64,000 bases of DNA from JAHQVI01 sp963749875 (GCA_963749875.1 CAVVOX010000006.1:152302-216301), one strand, 5' to 3'. Counted from the stretch's first letter, positions 8,834-18,528 are shown. Program-made: numbers and translations. Notes: a model not told the origin generated them from the sequence alone.

Positions 8834-10045
8834 TCAATATTGCGCCGAGGTGAAGCCGTTTGGCGCCGGCTCGATCACCTGATTGCCGTAGCGCTGGACT
8901 GCGAGGATGGCGAAGCCGCGTTCCGAGGTGCCGTCGCCGCGCAGACGGAACAACCCGTCGATCCCCGAAAAGCCGTTCGACCGCGTCAATGTTTCCTGCG
9001 TGAAGCGCGAGCCGGCGGGATTGTTCGAAAGCGAAATGGCAAGGCTGACCGCATCATAGGCGAGCGTCGAGAGCCGCGGCGGCACCTCCCCATAGGTCTC
9101 GACATAGCGCTTGGTGAACTCCGTCCAACCCTTGGGATCGGGAGCCGGGAACCAGGCGCCGACGAGTGCCTTCTCCTTGCCGACGCCGGTATAGTCCCAG
9201 CCGCTCGAGCCGAGAAGCTGCACCGCGCTCGTGTCGATCTCCGCATAAGGCAGCAGCGGCGCGAGCGCCGGGAGCGAATTTGCTGCCGCCGGCATGAAGA
9301 GCGCATCGATCTGGGGCGGTTCGCCTTTTTTCGCCAAGGCCGCGATCTCGCGGACCGGGCTCACCATGCCGTTGGCGTCCTGTGGATAGCTTTTGACCGC
9401 AACCACCTGGCCGCCGAGCTGATTGACCGCGCCGAGGAAACTCTGTTCGACGAGCCGCCCATATTCGGTCTGCGGCACCAGCGCGGCAAAGCGGGTCTTG
9501 CCTCTGCTGATGGCGTAGGAAACGATGCGGGGGACGTCGCTGCCGGCCAGGAAGCTGAGCAGATAGACACCGTTCCCGGCCACTTTCCGGTCGCTCGAGA
9601 AGGCGATCATCGGAACGCCGGCGCTGTGGGCCTCGGGCGCAGCCGCCGCGACCTCATTGGCGAAGAGCGGCCCGATGATGAGCTCGGCGCCCTCCTTCAC
9701 CGCCTCCTGCGCCGCCTGTTTGGCGCCTTCGGGCGTGCTGCCGGTGTCTTTCGGGACAAGCTCGACATTGGGATTGTCGAAATCGAACAGGGCCAGCTCG
9801 CCCGCCTGTTTGAGCGCCTTGGCGACGTTCTGCGAAGCGCCGCCGCTCAGGGGCAGGAGAAAGGCCACTTTGACGCCGGGCTTCGGGGTGCCGGTATCGA
9901 TCGCCGCGCCGCCGGCTTCCTCGCCCCCGCCACCGGTGATCGAGCAGCCGGAGAGCAGCAGGGCGAGCAGCAAAAGACCCGCGGCCCAAACCGAATGCAG
10001 TCCATTTTGATGGGGCGGCCGGAAAGCGCGGTCTCGAGCCAGCAT
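8834..10045 (-). CDS. LpoA-like penicillin-binding protein activator (periplasmic-binding fold lipoprotein)
   Basis: About 403 residues. The start at 10045 has AAGGA upstream at good spacing; ATGs at 10054 and 10120 also exist. A signal sequence ends in the lipobox LLSGC (Cys34). The body is a type 1 periplasmic-binding fold: KVAFLLPLSGGASQNVAKALKQ, ELIIGPLFANEVAAAAPEA and SLALAYDAVSLA-like segments. Homologues are annotated as LpoA-like or as leucine/isoleucine/valine-binding proteins. Divergent placement beside rsmI matches the usual LpoA-RsmI neighbourhood and favours the cell-wall role over amino acid transport. There are no transporter genes nearby. Confidence 0.85.
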   Translation of the reverse strand: MLARDRAFRPPHQNGLHSVWAAGLLLLALLLSGCSITGGGGEEAGGAAIDTGTPKPGVKVAFLLPLSGGASQNVAKALKQAGELALFDFDNPNVELVPKDTGSTPEGAKQAAQEAVKEGAELIIGPLFANEVAAAAPEAHSAGVPMIAFSSDRKVAGNGVYLLSFLAGSDVPRIVSYAISRGKTRFAALVPQTEYGRLVEQSFLGAVNQLGGQVVAVKSYPQDANGMVSPVREIAALAKKGEPPQIDALFMPAAANSLPALAPLLPYAEIDTSAVQLLGSSGWDYTGVGKEKALVGAWFPAPDPKGWTEFTKRYVETYGEVPPRLSTLAYDAVSLAISLSNNPAGSRFTQETLTRSNGFSGIDGLFRLRGDGTSERGFAILAVQRYGNQVIEPAPNGFTSAQY

Positions 10046-10313
10046 GCCTTTCATGTCCTTTTTCGCCGTCAACGGGTGGCGGCCAAATTCACGGGGGCAA
10101 TATTTTCGGGGTGTCATCACGTCTTGGCGCCTGACCCAATATCACTGCCGCCGCAAATTGAAGCAGCAGGAACTGCGACGCAACCTTAAGGAATCGCCAC
10201 CCGCTCGCGAAGCTTGGCACAATTTCCCCCGGATGGCACCCCCAGTTCTTAGGTTGGGACTGTGGCCAGATGGTGATAGGCAGGATCCATCAACCGAATT
10301 TGCGAGCGGCTTC

Positions 10314-11204
10314 ATGGCAGGGACATTGGCTGATGCGGTGCGGGATCTATTGGACCGAGAGTTGGCTACCCCGCTTGCGCCGGGTCTTTATCTGGTTGCG
10401 ACGCCCATCGGCAATTTGACCGACATGACGCTCAGAGCCCTGTCCGTCCTTGCCCGCGCGGATCACGTCTACTGCGAAGATACAAGGCAGACGCAGAAAC
10501 TCACCAGCCGCTACAGCCTGCCTCAGCGCCTCAACCCCTATCACGATCACAATGCTGCGCGAGAACGGCCCAGAATTCTCAAAAGACTTGCCGAAGGCGC
10601 CTCGGTCGCGCTGGTGTCGGATGCGGGGACGCCGCTGATTTCAGATCCCGGCTATAAGCTTGTCCGCGAAGCGGCGGCCCAGGGTAGCGAGGTCATCAGC
10701 ATTCCCGGCCCGTCCGCCGTGCTGGCCGCCCTGACCGCGAGCGGGCTTCCAACGGACAGTTTCTTCTTCGGCGGCTTTCTGCCGCCCCGCGAGGCGGCGG
10801 CGAAGAAGCGCCTCAGCGCGCTCGCAAATGTTCCGGCGACGCTCATTTTCTTCGAGACGGCCGCCCGGCTCGACCGGACATTGCGGTCTCTGGCGGAGAT
10901 TTTCCCCGGCCGCGAAGTCGTGCTTGCGCGCGAGCTGACCAAGCGGTTCGAAGAGATCATCCGCACAACATTGCCGGCAAGACAGCTTGAAGGAAAGGAA
11001 TGGAAAGGCGAATTCGTGCTTCTCGCCTCACCGCCAGTCGATGAAGCCCCCGACGAGGCGCAAATCGAAAAAGCCGTCCGAGAGGCGCTCAAATACGCCA
11101 CATTGCGGGACGCTGTGGAAGAGGTGAGAAGAACATTGCGTGCACCTCGGAAGCAGGTCTATGATCTGGCTCTCAAATTCCAGAAAGACGATCGGCAAGG
11201 ATGA
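10314..11204 (+). CDS. rsmI: 16S rRNA (cytidine1402-2'-O)-methyltransferase RsmI
   Basis: 296 residues from the ATG at 10314 (MAGTLADAVRDLLDRELATP). A longer in-frame extension upstream lacks similarity to the family. RsmI methylates the ribose of C1402 in 16S rRNA. Signature segments are GLYLVATPIGNLTDMTLRAL, CEDTRQTQKL, LVSDAGTPLISDPG and IPGPSAVLAALTASGLPTD, which are those of the SAM-dependent tetrapyrrole-methylase fold. The stop overlaps the yraN start by 4 bp. Confidence 0.96.
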   Translation: MAGTLADAVRDLLDRELATPLAPGLYLVATPIGNLTDMTLRALSVLARADHVYCEDTRQTQKLTSRYSLPQRLNPYHDHNAARERPRILKRLAEGASVALVSDAGTPLISDPGYKLVREAAAQGSEVISIPGPSAVLAALTASGLPTDSFFFGGFLPPREAAAKKRLSALANVPATLIFFETAARLDRTLRSLAEIFPGREVVLARELTKRFEEIIRTTLPARQLEGKEWKGEFVLLASPPVDEAPDEAQIEKAVREALKYATLRDAVEEVRRTLRAPRKQVYDLALKFQKDDRQG

Positions 11205-11569
11205 TGAGCGGCAAAGCGCAAAGACGCAAAGCTTATGAGAAGGGGCGCAAAGCCGAAGAACTGGCCGCATCGATGCTCGCCGGACATGGCTACCGCATTT
11301 TGGGTCGCCGCTATCGCTCGCCGGCCGGGGAGATCGATCTCATTGCCGAAAAGGACCGGCATCTCGCCTTTGTCGAGGTCAAAGCGCGCCGCAATCTGAG
11401 CGATGCCGCATGGTCGGTGACACCGCGCCAGCAGCGAAGGATTGCCGATGCCGCAGGCTATTGGCTGCAGAGCTTTCCCGAATATCTGGACCGCGATATG
11501 TCGTTCGATGCGGTTCTCATCGCGCCGCGTGAGGCCAGCGAACATATCCAGGATGCGTTCCGGCTCTGA
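11201..11569 (+). CDS. YraN family (UPF0102) nuclease-fold protein
   Basis: 122 residues. The UPF0102 signature is clear: GRKAEELAASMLAGHGYRILGRRYRSPAGEIDLIAEKDRHLAFVEVKAR. The E, D and ExK positions resemble an endonuclease-like core, but the function is not established. It overlaps rsmI by 4 bp (ATGA), the conserved rsmI-yraN pairing. gshB follows on the same strand after about 120 bp. Confidence 0.93.
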   Translation: MMSGKAQRRKAYEKGRKAEELAASMLAGHGYRILGRRYRSPAGEIDLIAEKDRHLAFVEVKARRNLSDAAWSVTPRQQRRIADAAGYWLQSFPEYLDRDMSFDAVLIAPREASEHIQDAFRL

Positions 11570-11693
11570 ATATACGGCTTTGCCGCTTCCCGCGATAAGT
11601 GTCGTCAAATCCCAAGATTTGCTGCAGGAATAGTCGGGCTATAGCCGGGCTTCGAGGTCCGCTGCCCTATTTGCATGTGAGCAGGAGATGAAG

Positions 11694-12647
11694 ATGGCGT
11701 TGCGCGCCGCATTCCAGATGGACCCGATCGACCGGCTGGTCATTCGGGGCGATTCCACTTTCGCGCTGATGCTCGAAGGTCAGCGCCGGGGGCACGAACT
11801 CCTTTATTATACGCCGGCCGATCTGGCTTTGTGGAACGCCAGAATCATCGCCCATGTCAACCCGGTCCAGGTGATGGATCAGGAGGGCAGCCACTACCGG
11901 CTGGGCGAGCGCCGTCTGGCGGACCTTGCCGAATGCGATGTGGTCCATTTGCGGCAGGACCCGCCTTTCGACATGTCCTACATCACGACGACCCATCTGC
12001 TCGAGGCCTTGGCGCCCGGCACGCTGGTGGTCAACAACCCGGCCAGCGTGCGCAACTCGCCGGAGAAGCTGTTCGTCACCCAATTCCCGGAGCTGATGCC
12101 GCCGACATTGATCACGCGCTCCCTGGAGGATGTGAAGGCCTTCCGCCGCGAGCACCGTGACATCATCATCAAGCCGCTTTACGGCAATGGCGGCGCCGCC
12201 ATTTTCCGGCTTCAGCACGAGGACACAAATCTCGGCTCGCTCGTCGAGCTCTTCCAGACCGTCTTCCGTGAGCCGTTCATCGTCCAGCGCTATCAGCCCG
12301 AAGTCCGCGAGGGCGACAAGCGGATCATCCTGGTCGATGGCGAGATTGCCGGCGCGATCAACCGCGTCCCCGCGATCGAGGAAACCCGCTCCAATATGCA
12401 TGTCGGCGGCCGTCCCGAACCGACCGAGATTACCGATCGCGAAAGGGAGATTTGCGCGACCATCGGCCCGGAGCTGAAACGGCGCGGCCTCATCTTCACC
12501 GGCATCGATGTCATCGGCGACTATCTGACGGAGATCAACGTGACCTCGCCGACCGGAATTCGCGAGGTCCAGCGCTTCGGCGGGCCCGATATTGCGGCAA
12601 TGATCTGGGATGCCGTCGAATCCCGCTGTGGCGGTAGCGGCGGCTGA
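11694..12647 (+). CDS. gshB: Glutathione synthetase
   Basis: 317 residues from the ATG at 11694, which has AGGAG at good spacing; an ATG two codons upstream overlaps that site. The enzyme ligates gamma-glutamylcysteine to glycine using ATP. Visible: FQMDPIDRLVIRGDSTFALMLEGQRRGHEL at the N-terminus, the ATP-grasp lid region DIIIKPLYGNGGAAIFRL, and INVTSPTGIREVQRFGGPDI near the C-terminus. It follows rsmI-yraN as in many alphaproteobacteria. Confidence 0.97.
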   Translation: MALRAAFQMDPIDRLVIRGDSTFALMLEGQRRGHELLYYTPADLALWNARIIAHVNPVQVMDQEGSHYRLGERRLADLAECDVVHLRQDPPFDMSYITTTHLLEALAPGTLVVNNPASVRNSPEKLFVTQFPELMPPTLITRSLEDVKAFRREHRDIIIKPLYGNGGAAIFRLQHEDTNLGSLVELFQTVFREPFIVQRYQPEVREGDKRIILVDGEIAGAINRVPAIEETRSNMHVGGRPEPTEITDREREICATIGPELKRRGLIFTGIDVIGDYLTEINVTSPTGIREVQRFGGPDIAAMIWDAVESRCGGSGG

Positions 12648-12783
12648 GCGAGCCCACCGTAATCGCCTTTAGCCCTGAAATATATCTATAGGGGATAATG
12701 ACGTAATCGCGCGTATGTTCATGTCTTGTTCCAGATGCTAGCGTCCCGCCGTAAGTTCAGGTTTGTCTGAAGCGGATGGGGCC

Positions 12784-14352
12784 ATGTTTGCGCATGTTTC
12801 GACGGTTGCATTTCTGGGCATCGAGGCGCGTCCGGTCGATGTGCAGGTGCAGATCGGGCCGGGGCTGCCGTCCTTCTCGATCGTCGGCCTGCCGGACAAG
12901 GCCGTGGCGGAGAGCCGCGAACGGGTCAGGGCGGCGCTTTGCGCAATCGGGCTCGGCCTGCCGGCGAAAAGGATCACGGTCAATCTGGCGCCAGCCGACC
13001 TGCCGAAGGAAGGCAGCCACTATGATTTGCCCGTCGCGGTCGGTCTGATGATCGCGAGCGGCGCCATGCCGGGCGAGGACGTCGCCGATTATGCGGTGAT
13101 CGGCGAGCTGGGTCTGGACGGCTCGGTCGCCGCCGTGGCCGGAACGCTGCCGGCGGCAATGGGTGCGAACGCCCTGGGGAAAGGACTGATCTGCCCCTTT
13201 GCGTGCGGCAGCGAGGCGGCATGGGCGTCACCGGACATGCCTATCCTCGCCCCTCCCAATCTGCTGGCGCTCGTCAATCACTTTAAGGGTCTCAGCCTTC
13301 TCCGGCGTCCGTCGCCGAAGCTCGACAATTCCGAGCCCGACATGGCCGATCTTCGCGATGTGCGCGGTCAGGACATGGCCAAGCGCGCCATCGAGATCGC
13401 CGCGGCGGGCGGACACCACCTTCTCATGACCGGCCCACCCGGCGCGGGAAAATCGATGCTGGCTCGCCGTCTGCCGGGACTGCTCCCGAAGCTCGAGCCG
13501 CAGGAGATGCTTGAGATCTCGATGATCCGCAGCATGGCCGGCTTGCTCGAGGACGGGCGTCTCAGCCTGGAGCGCCCGTTCCGCATGCCGCATCATTCCG
13601 CCAGCATGGCGGCGCTGGTCGGCGGCGGCTCGCGCCCGCGGCCGGGCGAGGTCGCGCTGGCGCATCATGGCGTGCTGTTTCTCGACGAACTGCCGGAGTT
13701 CGCCCCGCAGGTGATCGACGCGCTCCGCCAGCCGCTCGAATCCGGAGAAATCGTCATCGCGCGCGCCAATCACCGCATTGCCTACCCCACCCGCATTCAG
13801 CTTGTGGCGGCGATGAACCCTTGCCGCTGTGGGCATGCAGGCGAGCCGGGCTTTTCCTGCCGTCAGGGCACCAATTGCCGCGAGCGCTATATGGCGCGCA
13901 TTTCGGGTCCAATCTTCGATCGCATCGATATCCGCATTACTGTGCCCCAAGTTTCGGCGGCCGACCTCGCCGAGCCGCTGGCGGAAGAAGGCAGCGAGGC
14001 GGTTCGCGAACGGGTCGAAGCGGCAAGGATGAAGCAGACACGGCGCTATCAGGCGATTGCGAGAGGCGTCCGGACGAATGCCGAATGTCCGCCGGCCTTG
14101 CTCGAACGGATCGCCGCCCCCGACAGCGCCGGCGCGAAGCTGCTGCACGATGCCGCCTCCGCCTTCGGTTTGTCGGCGCGCGGCTATCATCGCGCGCTCC
14201 GCGTCGCCCGCACGCTGGCCGACCTGGATGGCGACGAGAAGGTGATGAGTGTGCATATCGCCGAGGCGCTGGCGCTGAGAGGGACCGAGAATGCCGGTCG
14301 AGGCGGGTCGCCTGGAATGGCGGCGGAGGCGAGCGGCCAGGTCGCATCTTAG
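12784..14352 (+). CDS. comM: YifB/ComM-family Mg-chelatase-like AAA+ ATPase
   Basis: 522 residues from the ATG at 12784 (MFAHVSTVAFLGIEARPVDV). An upstream start would add seven residues. An N-terminal Lon-protease-like fold domain covers about residues 1-150. The AAA+ module follows, with Walker A GPPGAGKSMLAR near residues 217-228 and Walker B VLFLDELPEF, and a zinc-like motif NPCRCGHAG. A C-terminal Mg-chelatase domain ends the protein. ComM is a branch-migration helicase used during natural transformation; other members are less studied. The TAG stop lies at the edge of a dispersed hairpin repeat, so the extreme C-terminus may have been altered by the repeat's insertion. Confidence 0.92.
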   Translation: MFAHVSTVAFLGIEARPVDVQVQIGPGLPSFSIVGLPDKAVAESRERVRAALCAIGLGLPAKRITVNLAPADLPKEGSHYDLPVAVGLMIASGAMPGEDVADYAVIGELGLDGSVAAVAGTLPAAMGANALGKGLICPFACGSEAAWASPDMPILAPPNLLALVNHFKGLSLLRRPSPKLDNSEPDMADLRDVRGQDMAKRAIEIAAAGGHHLLMTGPPGAGKSMLARRLPGLLPKLEPQEMLEISMIRSMAGLLEDGRLSLERPFRMPHHSASMAALVGGGSRPRPGEVALAHHGVLFLDELPEFAPQVIDALRQPLESGEIVIARANHRIAYPTRIQLVAAMNPCRCGHAGEPGFSCRQGTNCRERYMARISGPIFDRIDIRITVPQVSAADLAEPLAEEGSEAVRERVEAARMKQTRRYQAIARGVRTNAECPPALLERIAAPDSAGAKLLHDAASAFGLSARGYHRALRVARTLADLDGDEKVMSVHIAEALALRGTENAGRGGSPGMAAEASGQVAS

Positions 14353-14400
14353 ATCAACCCTCGTTCAAGTGGAATCACTTGGACGAGGTTAAGTTGATCT
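14351..14400. repeat. Dispersed hairpin repeat, copy 1
   Basis: 50 bp starting AGATCAACCCTCGTTCAAG and ending AAGTTGATCT. The outer arms AGATCAAC/GTTGATCT and inner arms CCTCGTTCAAGTG/CACTTGGACGAGG pair, with a small asymmetric bulge and a 4-nt loop. Two further copies lie at 29683 and 29751. Its first bases form part of the stop codon of the upstream ATPase gene. Confidence 0.85.
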
Positions 14401-14548
14401 ATATCAAAAGGCGCGCGCAACTGTTGATGCCTCGTTGCGTGGCAGCGCGATGAGGCAGCGGCGGCACCTCCGGTGGCGGGGATGCGATGCGGCTCCGGCG
14501 ATTGTCGCCGGGCGCTCCTGAGGCTGGCGCGTTGGCGAGGCTCGGCCC

Positions 14549-15133
14549 TCAACGCAATTCCGGCCGCATCCGGGCGCAGGCATTGTGCCTGTGGCACGCG
14601 ATCAGGTGATCATTGACCATGCCGATCGATTGCATCATGGCGTAGATCGTCGTCGGTCCGACGAAGCGGAAGCCATGCGTCTTGAGCGCTTTCGAAATGG
14701 TCCGGCTGAGCGGGGTCTCGGCCGGGATCTCGCCAAGCGTCTCGAAACGGTTCTGAAGAGGCGCGCCGTCGACGAAATCCCACAAGAACGCGGCGAGGCT
14801 CTGTTTCTCCGCAAGCTTCAGATAGGCTTTCGCATTGTCGATGGCGGCTTCGACCTTCAGCTTGTTGCGGATGATGCCCGGATCGGCCAGCAGAGCCGCG
14901 ATCTTCTTCGGCCCGTAGCGGGCGATCTTCTCGGCGTCGAAATTGTCGAAGACCAGCCGGAAATGCGCGCGCTTGCGCAAGATCGTGATCCACGAAAGCC
15001 CCGCCTGGAAACCTTCCAGGATCATCTTCTCGAACAGCGCGCGGCTGTCGCCGTTCGGCACGCCCCATTCCTCATCGTGATAGGCAATGTAGATCGGCTC
15101 CTCGCCAACCCAGCCGCAGCGCGTCGCGGTCAA
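14549..15133 (-). CDS. tag: DNA-3-methyladenine glycosylase I
   Basis: 194 residues. Tag removes 3-methyladenine from alkylated DNA. The N-terminus RCGWVGEEPIYIAYHDEEWGVP and LEGFQAGLSWITILRKR are diagnostic. The structural zinc site of the family appears conserved: Cys6, His19, and near the C-terminus H and C in NDHLIACHRH. GFRFVGPTTIYAMMQSIGMVNDH matches the 3-methyladenine pocket region. Its start overlaps the end of the YgfZ-like gene by 4 bp, so the two are co-transcribed. Confidence 0.96.
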   Translation of the reverse strand: MTATRCGWVGEEPIYIAYHDEEWGVPNGDSRALFEKMILEGFQAGLSWITILRKRAHFRLVFDNFDAEKIARYGPKKIAALLADPGIIRNKLKVEAAIDNAKAYLKLAEKQSLAAFLWDFVDGAPLQNRFETLGEIPAETPLSRTISKALKTHGFRFVGPTTIYAMMQSIGMVNDHLIACHRHNACARMRPELR

Positions 15134-16020
15134 AACGAGGCTCCCTCCGATGGAACCTCATAGCTCGCCCAGGGCGGCCGGCGGACGGTCAAGGCGACAT
15201 CCCCGACAAACAGAGGAATGCCCTGGCGGACAGCGTCCTCGACCCGGTCGAGCCGGACCATGGCGATGCCTTTGGTGCCGTCGATCGATCCGAGCTGGCC
15301 GACCGGCGTGCCATCGGCGCTGATTTCGACCCCGCCGCCTTCGAGCGGCGTGCGTGCTTCAACACCGACGATACGCGTCTTCGCAATTCCCTTGTGGTGC
15401 ATCCGCGAGACGACTTCCTGACCCACATAGCAGCCTTTCTTGAAATCGACGCCGTGCAGATCATCGTAGCAGGCTTCGTGGGGAAAGGCGTCGCCATAGG
15501 CATAATCGAGACCGCCTTGCGGAACGGCGAGCGCGATCCGGTGACTGTGATAGGCGGCATCACCGACGACCGATGCGGCGAGCCCTTCTTCATGCTGATG
15601 TCCGTGCGCGATCAGGAACCGCTCGCCGAGAGGGGCATAGCGCGGATCGGCAAAAGTGGCCAGGAACGCGCTCCTGCCTTCGCCGGGCGCATCGCCCCAC
15701 AGCGCGCCGACGGCAAAGTCCTCCGAGCGGTCGGAAATCTCGGTCTGCGAGCGAAGCTTGTAAAGGGACAGTTTTTTCGTCAGATCCTCTGCCTGATTTC
15801 GAAAGCAGTCGATCCAATAGGTCTGCCGGTCTCTGACAAAGATGAGGAAGTCGAAAAGGATCTTGCCCTGCGGCGTCAGCAAACCGGCAAAGACGGCATC
15901 GCCAGGCCGGGCTCTTTCGATGTCGTTGGTGAGAAGACCGTGCAGAAAGGCGCAGGCATCCCGGCCGCTGACCTCGATGAACCCCCGGTCCGGCAGAAGC
16001 GTCATATAGCTGTAGGACAT
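15130..16020 (-). CDS. ygfZ: YgfZ/GcvT-domain folate-binding protein
   Basis: 296 residues. The signature KKGCYVGQEVVSRMHHKG, with the reactive Cys, defines the YgfZ/IBA57 group, which helps mature certain iron-sulfur enzymes in a folate-dependent way. The N-terminus (LPDRGFIEVSGRDACAFLHGLLTNDI) is the GcvT-like folate-binding fold. It is first in a two-gene leftward operon with tag. The function is inferred from family membership. Confidence 0.93.
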   Translation of the reverse strand: MSYSYMTLLPDRGFIEVSGRDACAFLHGLLTNDIERARPGDAVFAGLLTPQGKILFDFLIFVRDRQTYWIDCFRNQAEDLTKKLSLYKLRSQTEISDRSEDFAVGALWGDAPGEGRSAFLATFADPRYAPLGERFLIAHGHQHEEGLAASVVGDAAYHSHRIALAVPQGGLDYAYGDAFPHEACYDDLHGVDFKKGCYVGQEVVSRMHHKGIAKTRIVGVEARTPLEGGGVEISADGTPVGQLGSIDGTKGIAMVRLDRVEDAVRQGIPLFVGDVALTVRRPPWASYEVPSEGASF

Positions 16021-16085
16021 GAGCGCTCGTTCCTTCTCACCGCCGCCGTCTTACGCGAGATCGCCGAGGCGCGCAATCGCCGCGC

Positions 16086-16295
16086 TCAGCCCTTGCTACC
16101 TTCGACATCGCTGCCTTCCTGCGGCGGGCGCTTTCTTTGTTTCGACAGCTTGGCCGGGATGCCTTTGGATACATAGGAAGGCGGATCGCTTGCGTCCATC
16201 GACTCCTCGATCGCCTCGTCCAATTCGTCTTCCGTGGGGACCGATTCGTCCGGCGCTGGCGCCTCGGACGAAGGCCGTTTGCGCTTATCCTTCAT
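16086..16295 (-). CDS. Small charged protein of unknown function
   Basis: 69 residues from the ATG at 16295. It is highly hydrophilic: a basic N-terminus (MKDKRKRPSSE), an acidic centre (TEDELDEAIEESMDASDPPS) and a basic C-terminus (AKLSKQRKRPPQEGS). There is no signal sequence or membrane segment, and disorder is likely. It is divergent from the dihydroorotase gene. I recognise it only as the kind of short conserved protein seen in Hyphomicrobiales; no function can be given. Confidence 0.7.
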   Translation of the reverse strand: MKDKRKRPSSEAPAPDESVPTEDELDEAIEESMDASDPPSYVSKGIPAKLSKQRKRPPQEGSDVEGSKG

Positions 16296-16406
16296 CGTGA
16301 ACGCTCCCAAAACTTCGGTTGGGTGTTGAACGGGCCGGGCCGGGCCTCTATTCGTTGCATGTCGGGGCCGGCCCCATGCCCCATGACTTGAAACGCGGAC
16401 GGACGC

Positions 16407-17744
16407 ATGACGGTTTCCTTCGATCTCATCATTCGCGGCGGCACCATCGTCAATCAGGACGGCGTCTGGCAGGGGGACATCGGCATCCGCGACGGGCGTA
16501 TCGCGCGGCTGGGCGGCGTCCCGGAGGCGGCGGCTCGGGACGTGTTCGACGCGGCCGGGCTCCACATTCTCCCCGGCGTCATCGACAGCCATGTGCATTT
16601 TCGAGAGCCGGGCGGCGAGGACCGGGAGGATCTGGAAAGCGGCAGCCGGGCGGCGGTGCTGGGCGGGGTTACAACCGTTTTCGAAATGCCGAACACGAGC
16701 CCGCCGACGAAGAGCGCTGCGGCGCTCGAATATAAGCTGGCGCGGGCGCGCGGCCGCATGGTCTGCGATTATGCCTTCTATCCCGGCGCAACCACGGAGA
16801 ATATCGACGATCTTCCCGCGCTGGAGCGGGCCGCGGGCGCGTCCGCCATCAAAGTCTTCATGGGCTCCTCGACGGGAAATCTGCTCGTCGACGATCCGGC
16901 GCTTCTGCGGCGCATTCTTGCCAATGCCCGGCGTCGCGTCGCGTTTCACTGCGAAGACGAAGCACGGCTCAATGCACGCAAAGGGCTCCAGGTCGAGGGC
17001 GATCCGGCCAGCCATTCCGAATGGCGCGATCCGGAGGCCGCGATTCTTGCGACCCGCCAGTTGCTCCAGCTCGCGCGGGAAACGGGGGCTCGCGTGCACA
17101 TCCTGCATGTCTCGACTGGCGAAGAGATGGCGATGATCGCCGAAAATCGCGATTTCGCCACGGCGGAAGTGACGCCTCACCATCTGCTATTGACCACGCC
17201 CACCGCTTACGAACGGCTCGGAACGCGCGCGCAGATGAACCCGCCCTTGCGCGATGAGGCGCATTGCGCGGCCTTATGGGATGCGCTCGCGCAAGGCATC
17301 GTCGATACGGTCGGCTCCGATCACGCGCCGCACCTTGCCGCCGCGAAGGCGCAAAGCTATCCGGCATCCCCCTCCGGCATGCCCGGCGTGCAGACGCTCC
17401 TCCCGCTCATGCTCAACGCCGTCAATCAAGGCCGGCTGAGCCTTCAGCGGCTCGCGGATCTGACCGGCGCCGGCCCGGCCCGCGTCTTCGGCATTGCCGG
17501 GAAGGGGCGGATTGCCGCCGGCTATGATGCGGATCTGACGGTGATCGACCTGAAGGCGCAGCGCTCGATCAGCGATGACTGGATCGCCAGCCGCTGCGGC
17601 TGGACGCCCTATGCCGGTTGGCCGGCCACGGGCTGGCCGGTCGCCACGATCCTGCGCGGCCAAATCGTCATGCGCGACGGCGAGATCGTGGGCCGTGCAG
17701 CAGGCCGACCGGTCCGCTTCGTGGAAACGCTCGCCGCCTCGTAA
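16407..17744 (+). CDS. pyrC: Dihydroorotase (class I amidohydrolase)
   Basis: 445 residues. It interconverts carbamoyl-aspartate and dihydroorotate in pyrimidine synthesis. Metal-binding and catalytic motifs: DSHVHFREPG, the Lys region SAIKVFMGSSTGN, VHILHVSTGEE, EVTPHHLLL and GSDHAPH. Length and motifs fit active class I dihydroorotases. Related amidohydrolases such as allantoinase share the fold, but no purine-degradation genes are adjacent. It converges on the secreted-protein gene at 17790. Confidence 0.92.
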   Translation: MTVSFDLIIRGGTIVNQDGVWQGDIGIRDGRIARLGGVPEAAARDVFDAAGLHILPGVIDSHVHFREPGGEDREDLESGSRAAVLGGVTTVFEMPNTSPPTKSAAALEYKLARARGRMVCDYAFYPGATTENIDDLPALERAAGASAIKVFMGSSTGNLLVDDPALLRRILANARRRVAFHCEDEARLNARKGLQVEGDPASHSEWRDPEAAILATRQLLQLARETGARVHILHVSTGEEMAMIAENRDFATAEVTPHHLLLTTPTAYERLGTRAQMNPPLRDEAHCAALWDALAQGIVDTVGSDHAPHLAAAKAQSYPASPSGMPGVQTLLPLMLNAVNQGRLSLQRLADLTGAGPARVFGIAGKGRIAAGYDADLTVIDLKAQRSISDDWIASRCGWTPYAGWPATGWPVATILRGQIVMRDGEIVGRAAGRPVRFVETLAAS

Positions 17745-17789
17745 GCGGCGGCCGGCTGAATAAGCGGCATTCCGGGCGGGACGGCCGGC

Positions 17790-18413
17790 TCAATCGGCCT
17801 GATCGATGAAATAGTGCCACGTCCCGTCATGAGCGATGCCGATGCGGTAGTGGTCATACCGCCCCGACGCCTTCATCGCTTTGAATTGGCTCGGCGATAC
17901 CAGGGTCAGAAGCTCAACCTCCTGAGCCGGGGTCAGGGCGTCCGTCGGGATTTCAGCGAAATAGGGCCAGACATAGAGCGCGTCTCCGGTGCCGGCGTGT
18001 TTCTCCACGAAGCCCGTCCGCAAAAGCTTCACCAATATTGCGAGAATTTCGCGGCCCTCTCCGTCCCCTGAAAGCGTCTTCCAATACGCAATGGGATCGG
18101 CCACCTTTTCGCGCGCCACGATCGGGGGGATTTCGTTCATTTCGATCGGCACACGCATCGAATCGATATCGCCGCTCATGGCGGCCGCGAGTATGGCCTG
18201 GCGCGTCCTGTTGACCTCAGCCGGCAGAATTCTCACATCCCGGAGAATTTCGACAGGCTTATCCGCGAGTTCTGCCTTTTGATTGACCCTTTTTTCTGCT
18301 TTGAGCGGCGAAATCGAGGACGGCAAGGCGTAGACAAGCCCTAATGCGCTCGCTAGGAATAGCATCGGGATTCCGAGGCGGCGAATCGTGGCACTCATGT
18401 AGGGCAGTCGCAT
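17790..18413 (-). CDS. Exported protein of unknown function
   Basis: 207 residues from the ATG at 18413; the open frame extends to 18482. The N-terminus (RRLGIPMLFLASALGLVYALPSS) is a signal peptide or signal anchor. The mature part contains RQAILAAAMSGDIDSMRVPIEMNEIPPIV, DPIAYWKTLSGDGEGREILAILVKLL and a C-terminal segment HDGTWHYFIDQAD. It resembles uncharacterised periplasmic proteins of Hyphomicrobiales. No catalytic motif was recognised. Confidence 0.75.
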   Translation of the reverse strand: MRLPYMSATIRRLGIPMLFLASALGLVYALPSSISPLKAEKRVNQKAELADKPVEILRDVRILPAEVNRTRQAILAAAMSGDIDSMRVPIEMNEIPPIVAREKVADPIAYWKTLSGDGEGREILAILVKLLRTGFVEKHAGTGDALYVWPYFAEIPTDALTPAQEVELLTLVSPSQFKAMKASGRYDHYRIGIAHDGTWHYFIDQAD

Positions 18414-18528
18414 CCGGCACTTCTCCTCGCGTAGCAAATATTTACTCAGTGATGGCAATCTCCCGACTGCCCATTGATGCAACGATTGGGTCGATTTTGA
18501 GCCAACCTTATGACGAGGCCTTCAAACG

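Noticed and set aside
8753..10189. 478-codon rightward frame opposite the LpoA-like gene
   Set aside because: No protein-like pattern; the opposite strand has a lipoprotein signal and a periplasmic-binding fold.
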